Assembly (NCBI RefSeq): GCF_032397745.1
Contig: NZ_CP135921.1
Coordinates: 1,054,001 to 1,118,000 of the forward strand
Reading direction: 5' to 3'
Source of the DNA: Bradyrhizobium prioriisuperbiae
GTDB taxonomy: Bacteria; Pseudomonadota; Alphaproteobacteria; Rhizobiales; Xanthobacteraceae
Length of the DNA: 64,000 bases
This document shows positions 19,035 through 27,778 of the stretch, piece by piece (the stretch's first letter is position 1; each line of letters starts with the position of its first letter). The notes beneath the pieces are model-generated. The model was not told the origin of the DNA, ran no database searches, and saw only the letters and a program-made list of their open reading frames with translations. Made by a program: the position numbers and the translations under genes.

Positions 19035-20408
19035 TCAGCGCGGCGTCAGACGATACCAGGCAACTTTTCCCGGCATGAACTGGCCACGCCCGCGCTTGGA
19101 CCACAATGGCGGAGCGTGATCGCCAACGATGAGAATCTCAGCCGGGCCGATCGCGGGCTCAAGCGCCAGCCGCGCGATCGAGCCAAACAAATCGTGCCAG
19201 AGCTCCGCCATCCGGCAGACATGGACCGTTCCGAAATCGTCGGGCTTCAGCTCGCAATCGTAGTTGGTCAGCGCATCTCCGGGTCCAACCGGAATATGCG
19301 TATTCAGTGTCAGCCAATAGATGAACCGGGGCGAATTGACGTAAGCCGCCTCCTTCGCGATCACCGGCGCAAGGTCGGCGTCGCAGACGCTGCGAAACGC
19401 ACTTCCACATCGGCGCGTCACACGCGACAGCAAGCTCTCTCCGAACACAGCCTTGTCGAAACCAATTTCCGGATACCATTCGCGGCGCTCGAACATGTCC
19501 TGGGAAAAGCCATGAACCGCGAGCGTGGAGTATCCGAGACGATGCAGCTTGCTCGGCAGACAGTCCGTACCGGATTCCCGCGCGAAGTCCGCGTAGCGGG
19601 CGCGCGTGCTGCACAGCTCGCGCATTTCGCCCGACGTCGTGGAGCCGTAATATTGCGCCGTCCCCGACGTCACGACATATTTGTCGGTGACGCGTGGCTT
19701 ATTCAGCGGTGCCGCGATGCGGGCCCGGGCGAGCGGGTTGTTGAAGTAACCCAGGCTTTCGACGACGACCACCACGACATTGCGGCCATTGACGCCCGCC
19801 ACCGTCCTGAAACCGGATACCTCGGAGGCAGAAACGATCGGCTTGTCGCGCCCGAACATCGTATTGAAATCGAAGTGGGCCGAGGTGTTGGAAACCAGGT
19901 CGGCCACCACAAGCACGAGCGTCGCAGCAAACAGCATCACGGCATTGCCACGAACCACGTCTTCGCGGCGCGCCAGCAACATCAGGCTGGCGGCCGTGGT
20001 CAGGGCGATCGAGACGATCATCCCGACATAAAGCGGCGAGGCCAGCATGTTGATGCGGCGCGCATGCTCCAGCGCCACCATCAGTTCGGTGGGGGCGAGC
20101 CCGAACATCAGCGAGATCGTCCCAACCAGGTCGAACGCCAGGATGCCGAGAAACAATGCCACCGTCATCGCAAACGGGATCTTCCGCGCGCTGATGGCAA
20201 GGACGCAGTAAAGCATCATCGCGGCCGGACGCGGAGGCAGACCAACGTCGACGAGCGACATGAGCGTCGCCAGGGATAGGGCGTTGGGAAGCAGCAGACC
20301 CGCGATCAGCAATTTGATCGAGGGATCGATATCAAAACGTCGCAACACCCGCGCCTGAACCGCGCGCGCCCGCTCCGTTTCGCCCAATGAGTCCTCTGCC
20401 AGCCCCAT
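19035..20408 (-). CDS. membrane sulfatase-fold protein (phosphoethanolamine/phosphoglycerol transferase-like)
   Basis: The N-terminal 200 residues hold about five membrane helices; the rest is an alkaline-phosphatase/sulfatase fold. VVVVVESLGYF carries the first metal ligand, GSTTSGEMREL supplies a Thr/Ser nucleophile, HGFSQDMFERREWYP follows, and LIVGDHAPPL holds the last metal ligands. This is the pattern of LtaS/OpgB/EptA-like enzymes that transfer phosphoglycerol or phosphoethanolamine onto envelope glycans or lipids. The ATG at 20408 is chosen; a TTG at 20468 would add 20 residues. Upstream DNA (20470-20610) is AT-rich. Substrate unknown. Confidence 0.76.
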   Translation of the reverse strand: MGLAEDSLGETERARAVQARVLRRFDIDPSIKLLIAGLLLPNALSLATLMSLVDVGLPPRPAAMMLYCVLAISARKIPFAMTVALFLGILAFDLVGTISLMFGLAPTELMVALEHARRINMLASPLYVGMIVSIALTTAASLMLLARREDVVRGNAVMLFAATLVLVVADLVSNTSAHFDFNTMFGRDKPIVSASEVSGFRTVAGVNGRNVVVVVVESLGYFNNPLARARIAAPLNKPRVTDKYVVTSGTAQYYGSTTSGEMRELCSTRARYADFARESGTDCLPSKLHRLGYSTLAVHGFSQDMFERREWYPEIGFDKAVFGESLLSRVTRRCGSAFRSVCDADLAPVIAKEAAYVNSPRFIYWLTLNTHIPVGPGDALTNYDCELKPDDFGTVHVCRMAELWHDLFGSIARLALEPAIGPAEILIVGDHAPPLWSKRGRGQFMPGKVAWYRLTPR

Positions 20409-20613
20409 GACCGGACGGCATACCGTCAAAACTTCAATCTTCGGTTGAACAGTTCCACATAAAAACAAGTTTGCGCGATTATGATTTGTTTACGATAAGT
20501 TTGCGCCGCCTATTATTTACCAAACAAGCCAATGAGATTGCGCGGTTTTTCGTCCGCCGCGCCCGGTCGCGGCGCGCCGAAATACCAACTGGCTAGGTAT
20601 TATTCAGCCCGCA

Positions 20614-22320
20614 TCAGCGCGTGAACAGACCATCGGGAGCAGAGGCGGATCGTCCGACACCCGCTGGCGGACGCGGCACGCCATCGCGCGGACGCGGCGG
20701 CCGAAGCTGTTGCGGCGGGGGCGAAGGCCGCGTGTCGAAACCGAAAAATCCAGGCGACGCTCCAGGCGAGGAGAAGGCCGGCGGCGCACGCTTTTTCTTC
20801 GGCGGCTGAGCGGGAGCCACAGCAGCGGCGGATGCCGCACCGTCAGGCGGTGCGACCGCCGCGACAGGTGGCGTTTCCGCTTTGGCCGGCGTTGCCGCAA
20901 TCGGGACGTCCTTGCCTGGCTCTAGTCGCCCGACGTCGCGGCGCGGCCAGGAAAAATCGTCAGCACGGCCGGCTGGCGCCGCCAACGCCTCGCCCTTCAC
21001 CATGGTGCGCGCGGCAAGCGCGTCGACCGACGCGGGCCGGGTGCCGGGACCGCCGAGCAATTCGTCAGTGCCGACCGAGGACACCACCAGAGGAACGATC
21101 GGCCCCGCCAGCGGACGCGGCGCGGGTCCACCCGGGCGGGCATTGACATCGGGAATCGCCGGTTCGCTCGGCAGTGCTACCGGCGTGGTCCGCGCCGCCA
21201 GCAGCCGGGTGATTTCGCGCTCGACATAGTGCGCGAGCTTGCGCGCGCCGGCCTTGGTGAAGAACACGCCATCCGCACTGCGCAGCCGGCGAATCTGGCC
21301 TTCGAAATCAGGACCCTGCGGCATGAATCGGCCGGCTTCATCGACGAAGCCGTCCCAGACGTCGACATAGGTGATGCCGGCCTTGCCCGCGCCATCCCGA
21401 TACAGCGCATCGAGGAACAGCATGTCCGAGGTGGCCTTCTGGCCACGCACCGCCGGAAGCCCGACCCAGACCACCGGCACGCCCTTGCTCTTGAGCACCG
21501 CGATCATCTCTTCGATCTTCTTGGCGTAGAGCTCGACCCAGCGGTCTTCGCGAAAATCCGTCGAGCCGCCCGTCGAGCGTGCGCTTTTCTCCGGCGCGAT
21601 GATGGACGGCGTATCGCTGTCGGCGGCCTGGTCGTCGGCGCCTGCATCCGCATCCGGGGACTTGTCGTCCGGTTTGGCACCCTTCTTGGTGTCCGCTTTC
21701 TTGTCCGCCGGCGCCTTGTCCGTAGAAGCCTTGGGATCTGTCTTCTCGCTGCTCTCCCGGATGGGAACGCGGTCGTTCAGGCCGAGCATGACCACGATCG
21801 CATCGGGGCGCTCGGTGGCAAGAATGCCCTTGGCGGCCGCAGCCCAATCGGCGGGATCACCCTTCGGCTGATAACGGAGCAAACCCGACACGGTCTTGTG
21901 CTTGCGGATCACGCCGATATCGGGCTGCTCGGAAAACGCATCCTCCAGGCCGTAGGCCAGCCAATCCGCCATGGCATCGCCGAGCACCAGTACGTTGCGC
22001 TCGGCCGGTGTCTCACGCTTTTCCGCTGATGGCGCGCGCGAATAATCGACTGCGCGCTGTTGCTGCTGGGGCGGCGGAGAATTCGGGAAAATCTGCTGGA
22101 ACGGCGCGAAAAAGCCGCCACCGAAACCCCCGCGCTGCTGTGGAATATCCCGCTGCGGCCGCGGCGGCGGGCGGCCGCCGAAACCGAAATCGAACAGACC
22201 TTGCGCCGGGGCCGGCCCCGCAATGCCGAACAGAATCGCCGCAGCCACGGTGACCGCAATCAGCGGCCCGGCTTCGGACAGAATACGTCGCAACGGTGTT
22301 GGTCTCGATATTCGTTTCAT
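20614..22320 (-). CDS. DUF459 / SGNH-hydrolase-like exported protein
   Basis: A 568-aa protein with an N-terminal hydrophobic signal or anchor (residues about 15-38), a Pro/Gly/Gln-rich spacer, and an SGNH-type domain: VLVLGDAMADWLA in place of the GDS block, IVVMLGLNDRVPIR (GxND block), an acidic/Lys low-complexity insertion, VPVVWVGLPAV, and DGVFFTKAGARKLAHYVE as the C-terminal block where a catalytic His would be. This is the DUF459 family. The usual Ser is replaced by Ala (GDAMAD), so catalysis is doubtful. The Pro-rich C-terminus is probably disordered. The ATG at 22320 gives a proper signal sequence; upstream codons do not. Confidence 0.8.
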   Translation of the reverse strand: MKRISRPTPLRRILSEAGPLIAVTVAAAILFGIAGPAPAQGLFDFGFGGRPPPRPQRDIPQQRGGFGGGFFAPFQQIFPNSPPPQQQQRAVDYSRAPSAEKRETPAERNVLVLGDAMADWLAYGLEDAFSEQPDIGVIRKHKTVSGLLRYQPKGDPADWAAAAKGILATERPDAIVVMLGLNDRVPIRESSEKTDPKASTDKAPADKKADTKKGAKPDDKSPDADAGADDQAADSDTPSIIAPEKSARSTGGSTDFREDRWVELYAKKIEEMIAVLKSKGVPVVWVGLPAVRGQKATSDMLFLDALYRDGAGKAGITYVDVWDGFVDEAGRFMPQGPDFEGQIRRLRSADGVFFTKAGARKLAHYVEREITRLLAARTTPVALPSEPAIPDVNARPGGPAPRPLAGPIVPLVVSSVGTDELLGGPGTRPASVDALAARTMVKGEALAAPAGRADDFSWPRRDVGRLEPGKDVPIAATPAKAETPPVAAVAPPDGAASAAAVAPAQPPKKKRAPPAFSSPGASPGFFGFDTRPSPPPQQLRPPRPRDGVPRPPAGVGRSASAPDGLFTR

Positions 22321-22573
22321 GGGCCAGGAAATCTGGGGCGCAAAAACTCGTGACGTCAAAATACTAGCAGATTCAGGCCGTACGCGGGCAATATTCGCCC
22401 CGCAGGGTGAACCCCGGTCGCAGTCCAATATCTTGAATCCTCAATAAAAACATCCCTTTCTCGGCCGGCTCGGGTCTTGAAGGCATCGAATTGTGGTTTA
22501 ATCCCCGTCATCCGCCCTCGCCGGCCGCCATTCCACTGACCCGCGTGGCCCACCGCCCCACCAGGTTCCCAGC

Positions 22574-23710
22574 ATGTCCATGAATGCCCACTATATCGAC
22601 CCCGTCACCGGTCAGTCTTTTCCCCTGACCAGGCCGCTGTGGCGCTCGCCCGAGGGCAATGCCCTGATGGTATCGCCGCTGCCGGGCATCGGACGCGATG
22701 GCATCGACACGACGACACGCTCGATCTGGCGCTATCGCGCGTCCCTGCCGCTGCCGATTGAAAAGCCGGTCAGTCTGGGCGAGGGCCTGACGCCGCTGGT
22801 CGAGGGACGGCTGCCGTCCGGACAGGTCCACTTCAAGCTGGAGTGGTTCGCGCCGACCGGCAGCTTCAAGGACCGCGGCGCCTCGGTGATGCTGTCCTAT
22901 CTGCGCCAGGTCGGCGTCGACGGAATTCTGGAGGACAGTTCCGGCAACGGCGGCGCGGCGATGGCCGCCTATGGCGCCGCCGCGGGGATGCGGGTGCGCA
23001 TCCTCACGCCAGCCACGACACAGCCTGCCAAGCTCGCCCAGATGCGGGCCTTCGGCGCCGAGGTCCAGCTTGTGCCGGGGCCGCGCGAAGAGTCCGAACA
23101 CGAGGCGATCCGCCAGTCGGAACAGATCTTTTATGCCAGCCACAACTGGCAGGCGTTCTTCCTGCAGGGCACCAAGCTGATCGCCTACGAACTGTGGGAG
23201 GATCACGGTTTTTCCGTTCCCGACAACATCGTGATTCCGGCAGGCGCCGGCAGCAATGTGCTGGGATGCGACATCGGTTTCAGTGAATTGCTGCGCGCCG
23301 GGCACATCAAAAAACTGCCGCGGCTGTTCGCGGCCCAACCGCAGAACTGTTCACCTGTCCATGCCGCCTTTGTCGCAGGCGCCGACGATCTGGTGCCGGT
23401 CACCACGGCGCCGACCATCGCCGAAGGCACCGCGATCAAGCGTCCAGTGCGATTCAAACAGGTGCTGGAGGCCATCCGCCGCTCCAACGGCGGCACGGTC
23501 GCAGTGCCCGAACAGGATATCGCCGAGGCCGTGGCCACCCTGGCCCGGATGGGGCTTTATGCCGAGCCGACGTCGGCAATGGCCGCCGCCGCCGCAGAGC
23601 AGTTGCTGGCGACCGGCCGGATCTCGCCGTCCGAGCGCACGGTCGTGCTGCTGACCGGAAGCGGACTCAAGGCCTCCGCATTCATGACCGAGCTGTTCGG
23701 CAAGGCCTGA
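22574..23710 (+). CDS. threonine synthase-like PLP enzyme
   Basis: A 378-aa fold-type II pyridoxal phosphate enzyme. GLTPLVEG, the Schiff-base Lys in PTGSFKDRGASVM (about residue 97), SSGNGGAAMAAYGAAAG for phosphate/substrate binding, and IPAGAGSNVLG, which holds the PLP phosphate, are in the order seen in threonine synthases. The EPTSAMAAAA and LLTGSGLK stretches near the end also fit. A zinc-less N-terminal extension resembles the branch annotated threonine synthase / cysteate synthase-like. It may be a second copy alongside a housekeeping thrC elsewhere. Stand-alone gene. Confidence 0.8.
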   Translation: MSMNAHYIDPVTGQSFPLTRPLWRSPEGNALMVSPLPGIGRDGIDTTTRSIWRYRASLPLPIEKPVSLGEGLTPLVEGRLPSGQVHFKLEWFAPTGSFKDRGASVMLSYLRQVGVDGILEDSSGNGGAAMAAYGAAAGMRVRILTPATTQPAKLAQMRAFGAEVQLVPGPREESEHEAIRQSEQIFYASHNWQAFFLQGTKLIAYELWEDHGFSVPDNIVIPAGAGSNVLGCDIGFSELLRAGHIKKLPRLFAAQPQNCSPVHAAFVAGADDLVPVTTAPTIAEGTAIKRPVRFKQVLEAIRRSNGGTVAVPEQDIAEAVATLARMGLYAEPTSAMAAAAAEQLLATGRISPSERTVVLLTGSGLKASAFMTELFGKA

Positions 23711-23740
23711 TCACATTCAGCTCCAGCGCAAGTCGCACCG

Positions 23741-25210
23741 TCAGCGCGCGCGCAGCCGGTCCAGCATTTCGGAGGTCGCGAAGCCGTCCGCAGCCGTGCC
23801 AACCGAGGCCTGGAAACTGCGGAGCGCCTTGCGGGTTTCGCCGCCGAGCTGGCCGTCCGGTTCACCGCGATAGAAGCCGCGCTGCGCCAGTAGCTGCTGC
23901 AGTTCGAGCCGCTCGGCGCGACTCAACACCCGCTCCTGCCGTGGCCAGGCCTGCACGAACGGCGTGCCGCCGCGCAGGCGATCGGCGAAATGGCCGATGG
24001 CCAGCGCGTAGGCCTCGGCCGGGTTGTAGCGCAGGATGGTGCGGAAATTCTGCAGCATCAGGAAGCCAGGCCCTTCGCTGCCGGCCGGCGCCAGCAGGAA
24101 CGCCTTGTCGCTGGTGCGCGCGAACGGCTTGCCGCCCGGGCGCTTGACGCCGAGCTGCTCCCACTGCGCAAGCGTCATCTGCTTGGCGCGATCGGCCAGC
24201 ATGTAGTTGAAGCCCCGCGGCACCTCGACCTCGTAGCCCCAGGTCTGCCCGCTCTGCCAGCCGTCCTTTTTCAGGTTGTTGGCGGTAGAGGCGATCAGGT
24301 CGGTGACATTGTCGACCACATCGCGCCGGCCGTCCTGATCGAAATCGACAGCGAAACGCTTGAACGCGGTCGGCATGAACTGGGTCGGGCCGAACGCGCC
24401 GGCCCACGATCCCTTCATCTGCTCGGGGCGCAGGTCGCCGTGATGCAGGATTTCCAGGGTGACGAGAAACTCGTTGCGGAAATAAGCCTGGCGGCGGCCG
24501 ATGCAGGACAGCGTCGCAGTGGACCGCAGCACGCTGCGGTCGCCGCCCAGGGTAGAGTAGTTCGATTCGACGCCCCAGATCGACGCGATCACATAACGGT
24601 CGACGCCATAGGCCTTCTCCACCGCATCGAAGGTGGTCTTGTATTGCGCCAGGACTTCGCGTCCCCGCTTCATGCGCGTGTCGTTCACCAGGATGTCGAG
24701 ATAGTCCCAGATCGCCTTGGTGAATTCCGGCTGCGAATCCATCAGGTCCATGATGCGCAGGTCCGGCGTCAGTCCCTGTGTGAAGCGCTGGAAACTCTCC
24801 TGCGAGATGCCGCGGCGTGCGGCGTCTGGCCACATCCCGGCGACGCAACTGTCGAAATTCGCCGCGGCCTGACGAATCGCCTGCGCGGTCATCAGCGGAT
24901 GGCCGGAAGCACCGTCCTCGCCGCTCCACTCCTTGGCGCCGCCGGATCCCGGGCTCGGCGTCGCGGGCTGGCTTTGCGGCGAAAAGATCGAGGGAAAATT
25001 GAATGTGGGAAACGTCGACTGCGCCGTGGTGCGCTGGACGTCTCCGGTCGGGCGTACAGGCCGCGATGGCTGGGTGATCGAACCGGTATAGGCGCTGTCC
25101 AGCACCACCGGACCGCCCCCGTTCGCGCTCTGCGCCTGTGCGATGCCGGACAGCGCTGCAAATGCCGTCAGTGTCGCAAAAATCCGTCCAGCCGCTCGCG
25201 CCGTCGCCAT
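23741..25210 (-). CDS. lytic murein transglycosylase, MltB family
   Basis: A periplasmic peptidoglycan-cleaving enzyme of 489 aa. It has a signal peptide (to about residue 26), a variable Ser/Pro-rich linker, and an SLT_2 domain with catalytic Glu in SIWGVESNYSTLGG, and GSWAGAFGPTQFMPTAF and DFDQDGRRDVVDN, which are hallmarks of the MltB group. A peptidoglycan-binding type 1 module follows at the C-terminus (LLAQRGFYRGEPDGQLGGET). Convergent with the threonine-synthase-like gene. Confidence 0.93.
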   Translation of the reverse strand: MATARAAGRIFATLTAFAALSGIAQAQSANGGGPVVLDSAYTGSITQPSRPVRPTGDVQRTTAQSTFPTFNFPSIFSPQSQPATPSPGSGGAKEWSGEDGASGHPLMTAQAIRQAAANFDSCVAGMWPDAARRGISQESFQRFTQGLTPDLRIMDLMDSQPEFTKAIWDYLDILVNDTRMKRGREVLAQYKTTFDAVEKAYGVDRYVIASIWGVESNYSTLGGDRSVLRSTATLSCIGRRQAYFRNEFLVTLEILHHGDLRPEQMKGSWAGAFGPTQFMPTAFKRFAVDFDQDGRRDVVDNVTDLIASTANNLKKDGWQSGQTWGYEVEVPRGFNYMLADRAKQMTLAQWEQLGVKRPGGKPFARTSDKAFLLAPAGSEGPGFLMLQNFRTILRYNPAEAYALAIGHFADRLRGGTPFVQAWPRQERVLSRAERLELQQLLAQRGFYRGEPDGQLGGETRKALRSFQASVGTAADGFATSEMLDRLRAR

Positions 25211-25422
25211 TCCCGTCCATCCCGATCCGTGAAAACCCTGCCCAATGCCTAAAAGGGCCCGGACAGGGTTTCCATCAGCTTAACAGCAGGGCAAATTTTC
25301 ACGAAACGAACGCGCTTCGGAGAAGCCGAAGCAACGCATTAACCTTTTATTTCGACGAGACTTTTTACGCCTATACGAGCCCGCTCGGCTCGACATTGCC
25401 GACGGCCATCCATCATGCCGCA

Positions 25423-26451
25423 TCACACCGGCGGCGGGTTGCGCTCGCCGAATGTGCCGTGCTGATGCCAGTAGGGATAGGCGGGGGTGACCTTGCTGGC
25501 GGCATCGAGCTTCGCCACCTGGTCTTTTGTCAGGTTCCAGCCGACCGCACCGAGATTCTGGCGCAACTGCTCTTCGTTGCGGGCGCCGATGATCAAGGTG
25601 GAGACCGTGGGACGCTGCAGCAGCCAGTTCAGCGCGATCTGCGGCACGCTCTTGCCGGTCTCCTTCGCCACCTCATCGAGTGCATCGACCACCCGGAACA
25701 GGTGCTCATCGGCCACCGGCGGACCACGATCGGCGGTCTGCGGCAGCCGGCTGGTTTCCGGCAGCGGTTGTCCCCTGCGGATCTTGCCGGTGAGCCGGCC
25801 CCAGCCAAGCGGGCTCCAGACCACGGCGCCGAGCCCCTGGTCGAGGCCGAGCGGCATCAGCTCCCATTCATAGTCACGGCCGATCAGCGAATAGTAGGTC
25901 TGGTTGGCGACAAAGCGCGGATAGCCGTACGTCTCGGCAACGTTGAGCGACTTCATGATGTGCCAGCCGGAGAAATTCGAAACGCCGACATAACGGATCT
26001 TGCCAGCGCGCACGAGGGTATCGAGTGTCGACATCACCTCTTCCGCCGGCGTCATCGCATCGAAGGCATGCAGCTGGAACAGGTCGATATAGTCGGTGCC
26101 GAGCCGCTGGAGCGCGGCGTCCACCGCCGCGAGCAGATGGAAGCGTGACGAGCCGACATCGTTCGGTGCATCGCTGAAGCGGAACGTCGCCTTGGTGGAA
26201 ATCAGCACCTTGTCGCGGCGACCCTTGATGGCGGCGCCCAGCACGGCCTCCGATTCGCCCTTCGAATAACCGTCGGCGGTGTCGAACATGGTGACGCCGG
26301 CATCGAGGCAGATGTCGAGCAGACGGCGCGCCTGCGTCGCATCCGTATTGCCCCATGCAGCAAAGAAATCGCCCTTGCCGCCGAAGGTGCCGGCTCCGAA
26401 ACTGAGCACGGGAACTGTGAGGCCGGAGGCCCCGAGACGCCGGTATTCCAT
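25423..26451 (-). CDS. aldo/keto reductase
   Basis: A 342-aa (alpha/beta)8 NADPH-dependent reductase. The catalytic Asp and Tyr are in MFDTADGYSKGESE, a Lys in LISTKATF, and the His in YIDLFQLHAFD; the C-terminal cofactor-binding segment TLIIGARNEEQLRQNLGAV is present. The ATG at 26451 opens the typical MEYRRLGASGLTVPVLSFG start, so the in-frame ATG at 26514 is rejected. Closest in look to YajO/auxin-induced-protein-type reductases. Divergent from galU; 26515-26795 is the shared promoter region with no recognisable motif. Confidence 0.9.
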   Translation of the reverse strand: MEYRRLGASGLTVPVLSFGAGTFGGKGDFFAAWGNTDATQARRLLDICLDAGVTMFDTADGYSKGESEAVLGAAIKGRRDKVLISTKATFRFSDAPNDVGSSRFHLLAAVDAALQRLGTDYIDLFQLHAFDAMTPAEEVMSTLDTLVRAGKIRYVGVSNFSGWHIMKSLNVAETYGYPRFVANQTYYSLIGRDYEWELMPLGLDQGLGAVVWSPLGWGRLTGKIRRGQPLPETSRLPQTADRGPPVADEHLFRVVDALDEVAKETGKSVPQIALNWLLQRPTVSTLIIGARNEEQLRQNLGAVGWNLTKDQVAKLDAASKVTPAYPYWHQHGTFGERNPPPV

Positions 26452-26795
26452 CAATTGTCTCCCTGAAGCTTTTATGACTGTTGCACGTCCGCGGGAAAAC
26501 CGCGCGCCGCGCACGCGGGAAAATCGCCCTGCTCACATAGGGCGGACCATGCCGTCGCGCCAGTTTGCCGGACGGCCTTCGACAACGCTCAGTCAGCGGC
26601 TGTCGCTGATCCGGTCCAACGGGAGTCATGCCCAGATTTCGCTCATCGGGTGCAGCTAAAAGCCGCCGCATGGCCGCCGCAAAAGCCCCGAAATCTGCTA
26701 CGACATGGAGGGTGCGTCCGGGGATCCTGATCCCTTTCCTGATCCCTTGGGCGTTCCCGCCTTGCACCGTGTCCTGTTCATACCGAAGAGACATC

Positions 26796-27668
26796 ATGAA
26801 AATCCGCAAAGCCGTGTTTCCCGTCGCCGGTCTCGGTACCCGCTTTCTGCCCGCCACCAAGGCAATGCCGAAGGAAATGCTCACGGTGGTCGACCGCCCG
26901 CTAATCCAGCATGTGGTGGACGAAGCCCTGGAAGCCGGAATCGAACACCTTGTGTTTGTCACCGGCCGGAACAAGGGCGTGATCGAGGATCACTTCGATC
27001 GTCCCTATGAGCTCGAGGACACGCTGAAAGAGCGCGCCAAGACCAAGGAGATGGAACTGCTGATGCGCGACCAGCCGCAAGCCGGCGCGACCTCCTTCAC
27101 CCGCCAGCAACAGCCGCTCGGCCTGGGACACGCGGTGTGGTGCGCGCGCGACATCATCGGCAATGAGCCGTTCGCGGTGCTGCTGCCGGACGTGCTGGTC
27201 AAGCACAAGCCGAGCGGCCTGAAGCAGATGATCGACGCGGCCAATGCCGCCGGCGCGGAGAAGGTCAACATCATCGCGGTCGAGGAAGTGCCGATGGAAA
27301 GCGTGCACATGTACGGCGTGGTCGGCGTCGGCAAGCAGAAGGGCGACCTGTTCGAACTCGACGGCATGGTGGAAAAGCCGAAGCGCGAGCAGGCGCCGTC
27401 GAATCTCTCGATCACCGGGCGTTACATCCTGCAGCCGGAAATCTTCAAGATTCTCGAAACCCAGGAACGCGGCGCCGGCGGCGAAATCCAGCTCACCGAC
27501 GCCATGCTCGGCCTTGCCAAATCTCAGGCGTTCTACGGCTTCAAATTCAAGGGCAAGAGCTATGACTGCGGCTCGAAAGCCGGCTTCCTCGCCGCCAACA
27601 TCGCCTATGCGATGGACCGCGACGACCTGCGCGACGGCCTGCGGGAAGAGATGAAGCAGTATATGTGA
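26796..27668 (+). CDS. galU: UTP-glucose-1-phosphate uridylyltransferase
   Basis: GalU makes UDP-glucose for lipopolysaccharide, exopolysaccharide and glucan synthesis. The 290-aa protein opens with the nucleotidyltransferase signature VAGLGTRFLPATKAMPKEML (about residues 10-29); GLGHAVWCAR, LLPDVLV, the catalytic/stacking region VEKPKREQAPSNLSITGRY and SYDCGSKAGFL are all present. The ATG at 26796 is preceded by GAAGAG. A family A repeat follows the stop. Confidence 0.95.
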   Translation: MKIRKAVFPVAGLGTRFLPATKAMPKEMLTVVDRPLIQHVVDEALEAGIEHLVFVTGRNKGVIEDHFDRPYELEDTLKERAKTKEMELLMRDQPQAGATSFTRQQQPLGLGHAVWCARDIIGNEPFAVLLPDVLVKHKPSGLKQMIDAANAAGAEKVNIIAVEEVPMESVHMYGVVGVGKQKGDLFELDGMVEKPKREQAPSNLSITGRYILQPEIFKILETQERGAGGEIQLTDAMLGLAKSQAFYGFKFKGKSYDCGSKAGFLAANIAYAMDRDDLRDGLREEMKQYM

Positions 27669-27672
27669 ACTG

Positions 27673-27753
27673 TAGCCCGGGTGAGCGAAAGCGAACCCCG
27701 GGGCGACGCCAACAAGATCCCGGATGTCGCGCTACGCGCTCATCCGGGCTACA
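27673..27753. repeat. REP-like palindromic repeat, family A copy 2
   Basis: GTAGCCCGGGTGAGCG at the left and GCGCTCATCCGGGCTAC at the right form long inverted arms. It separates galU from the convergent diguanylate cyclase gene. Confidence 0.82.
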
Positions 27754-27778
27754 CACAAACACTCTCGATGATCTGAGA

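Noticed and set aside
18687..20279. 530-codon plus-strand frame
   Set aside because: Opposite the sulfatase-fold membrane protein and the DUF1236 gene; the minus-strand products have signal peptides, membrane helices and motifs.
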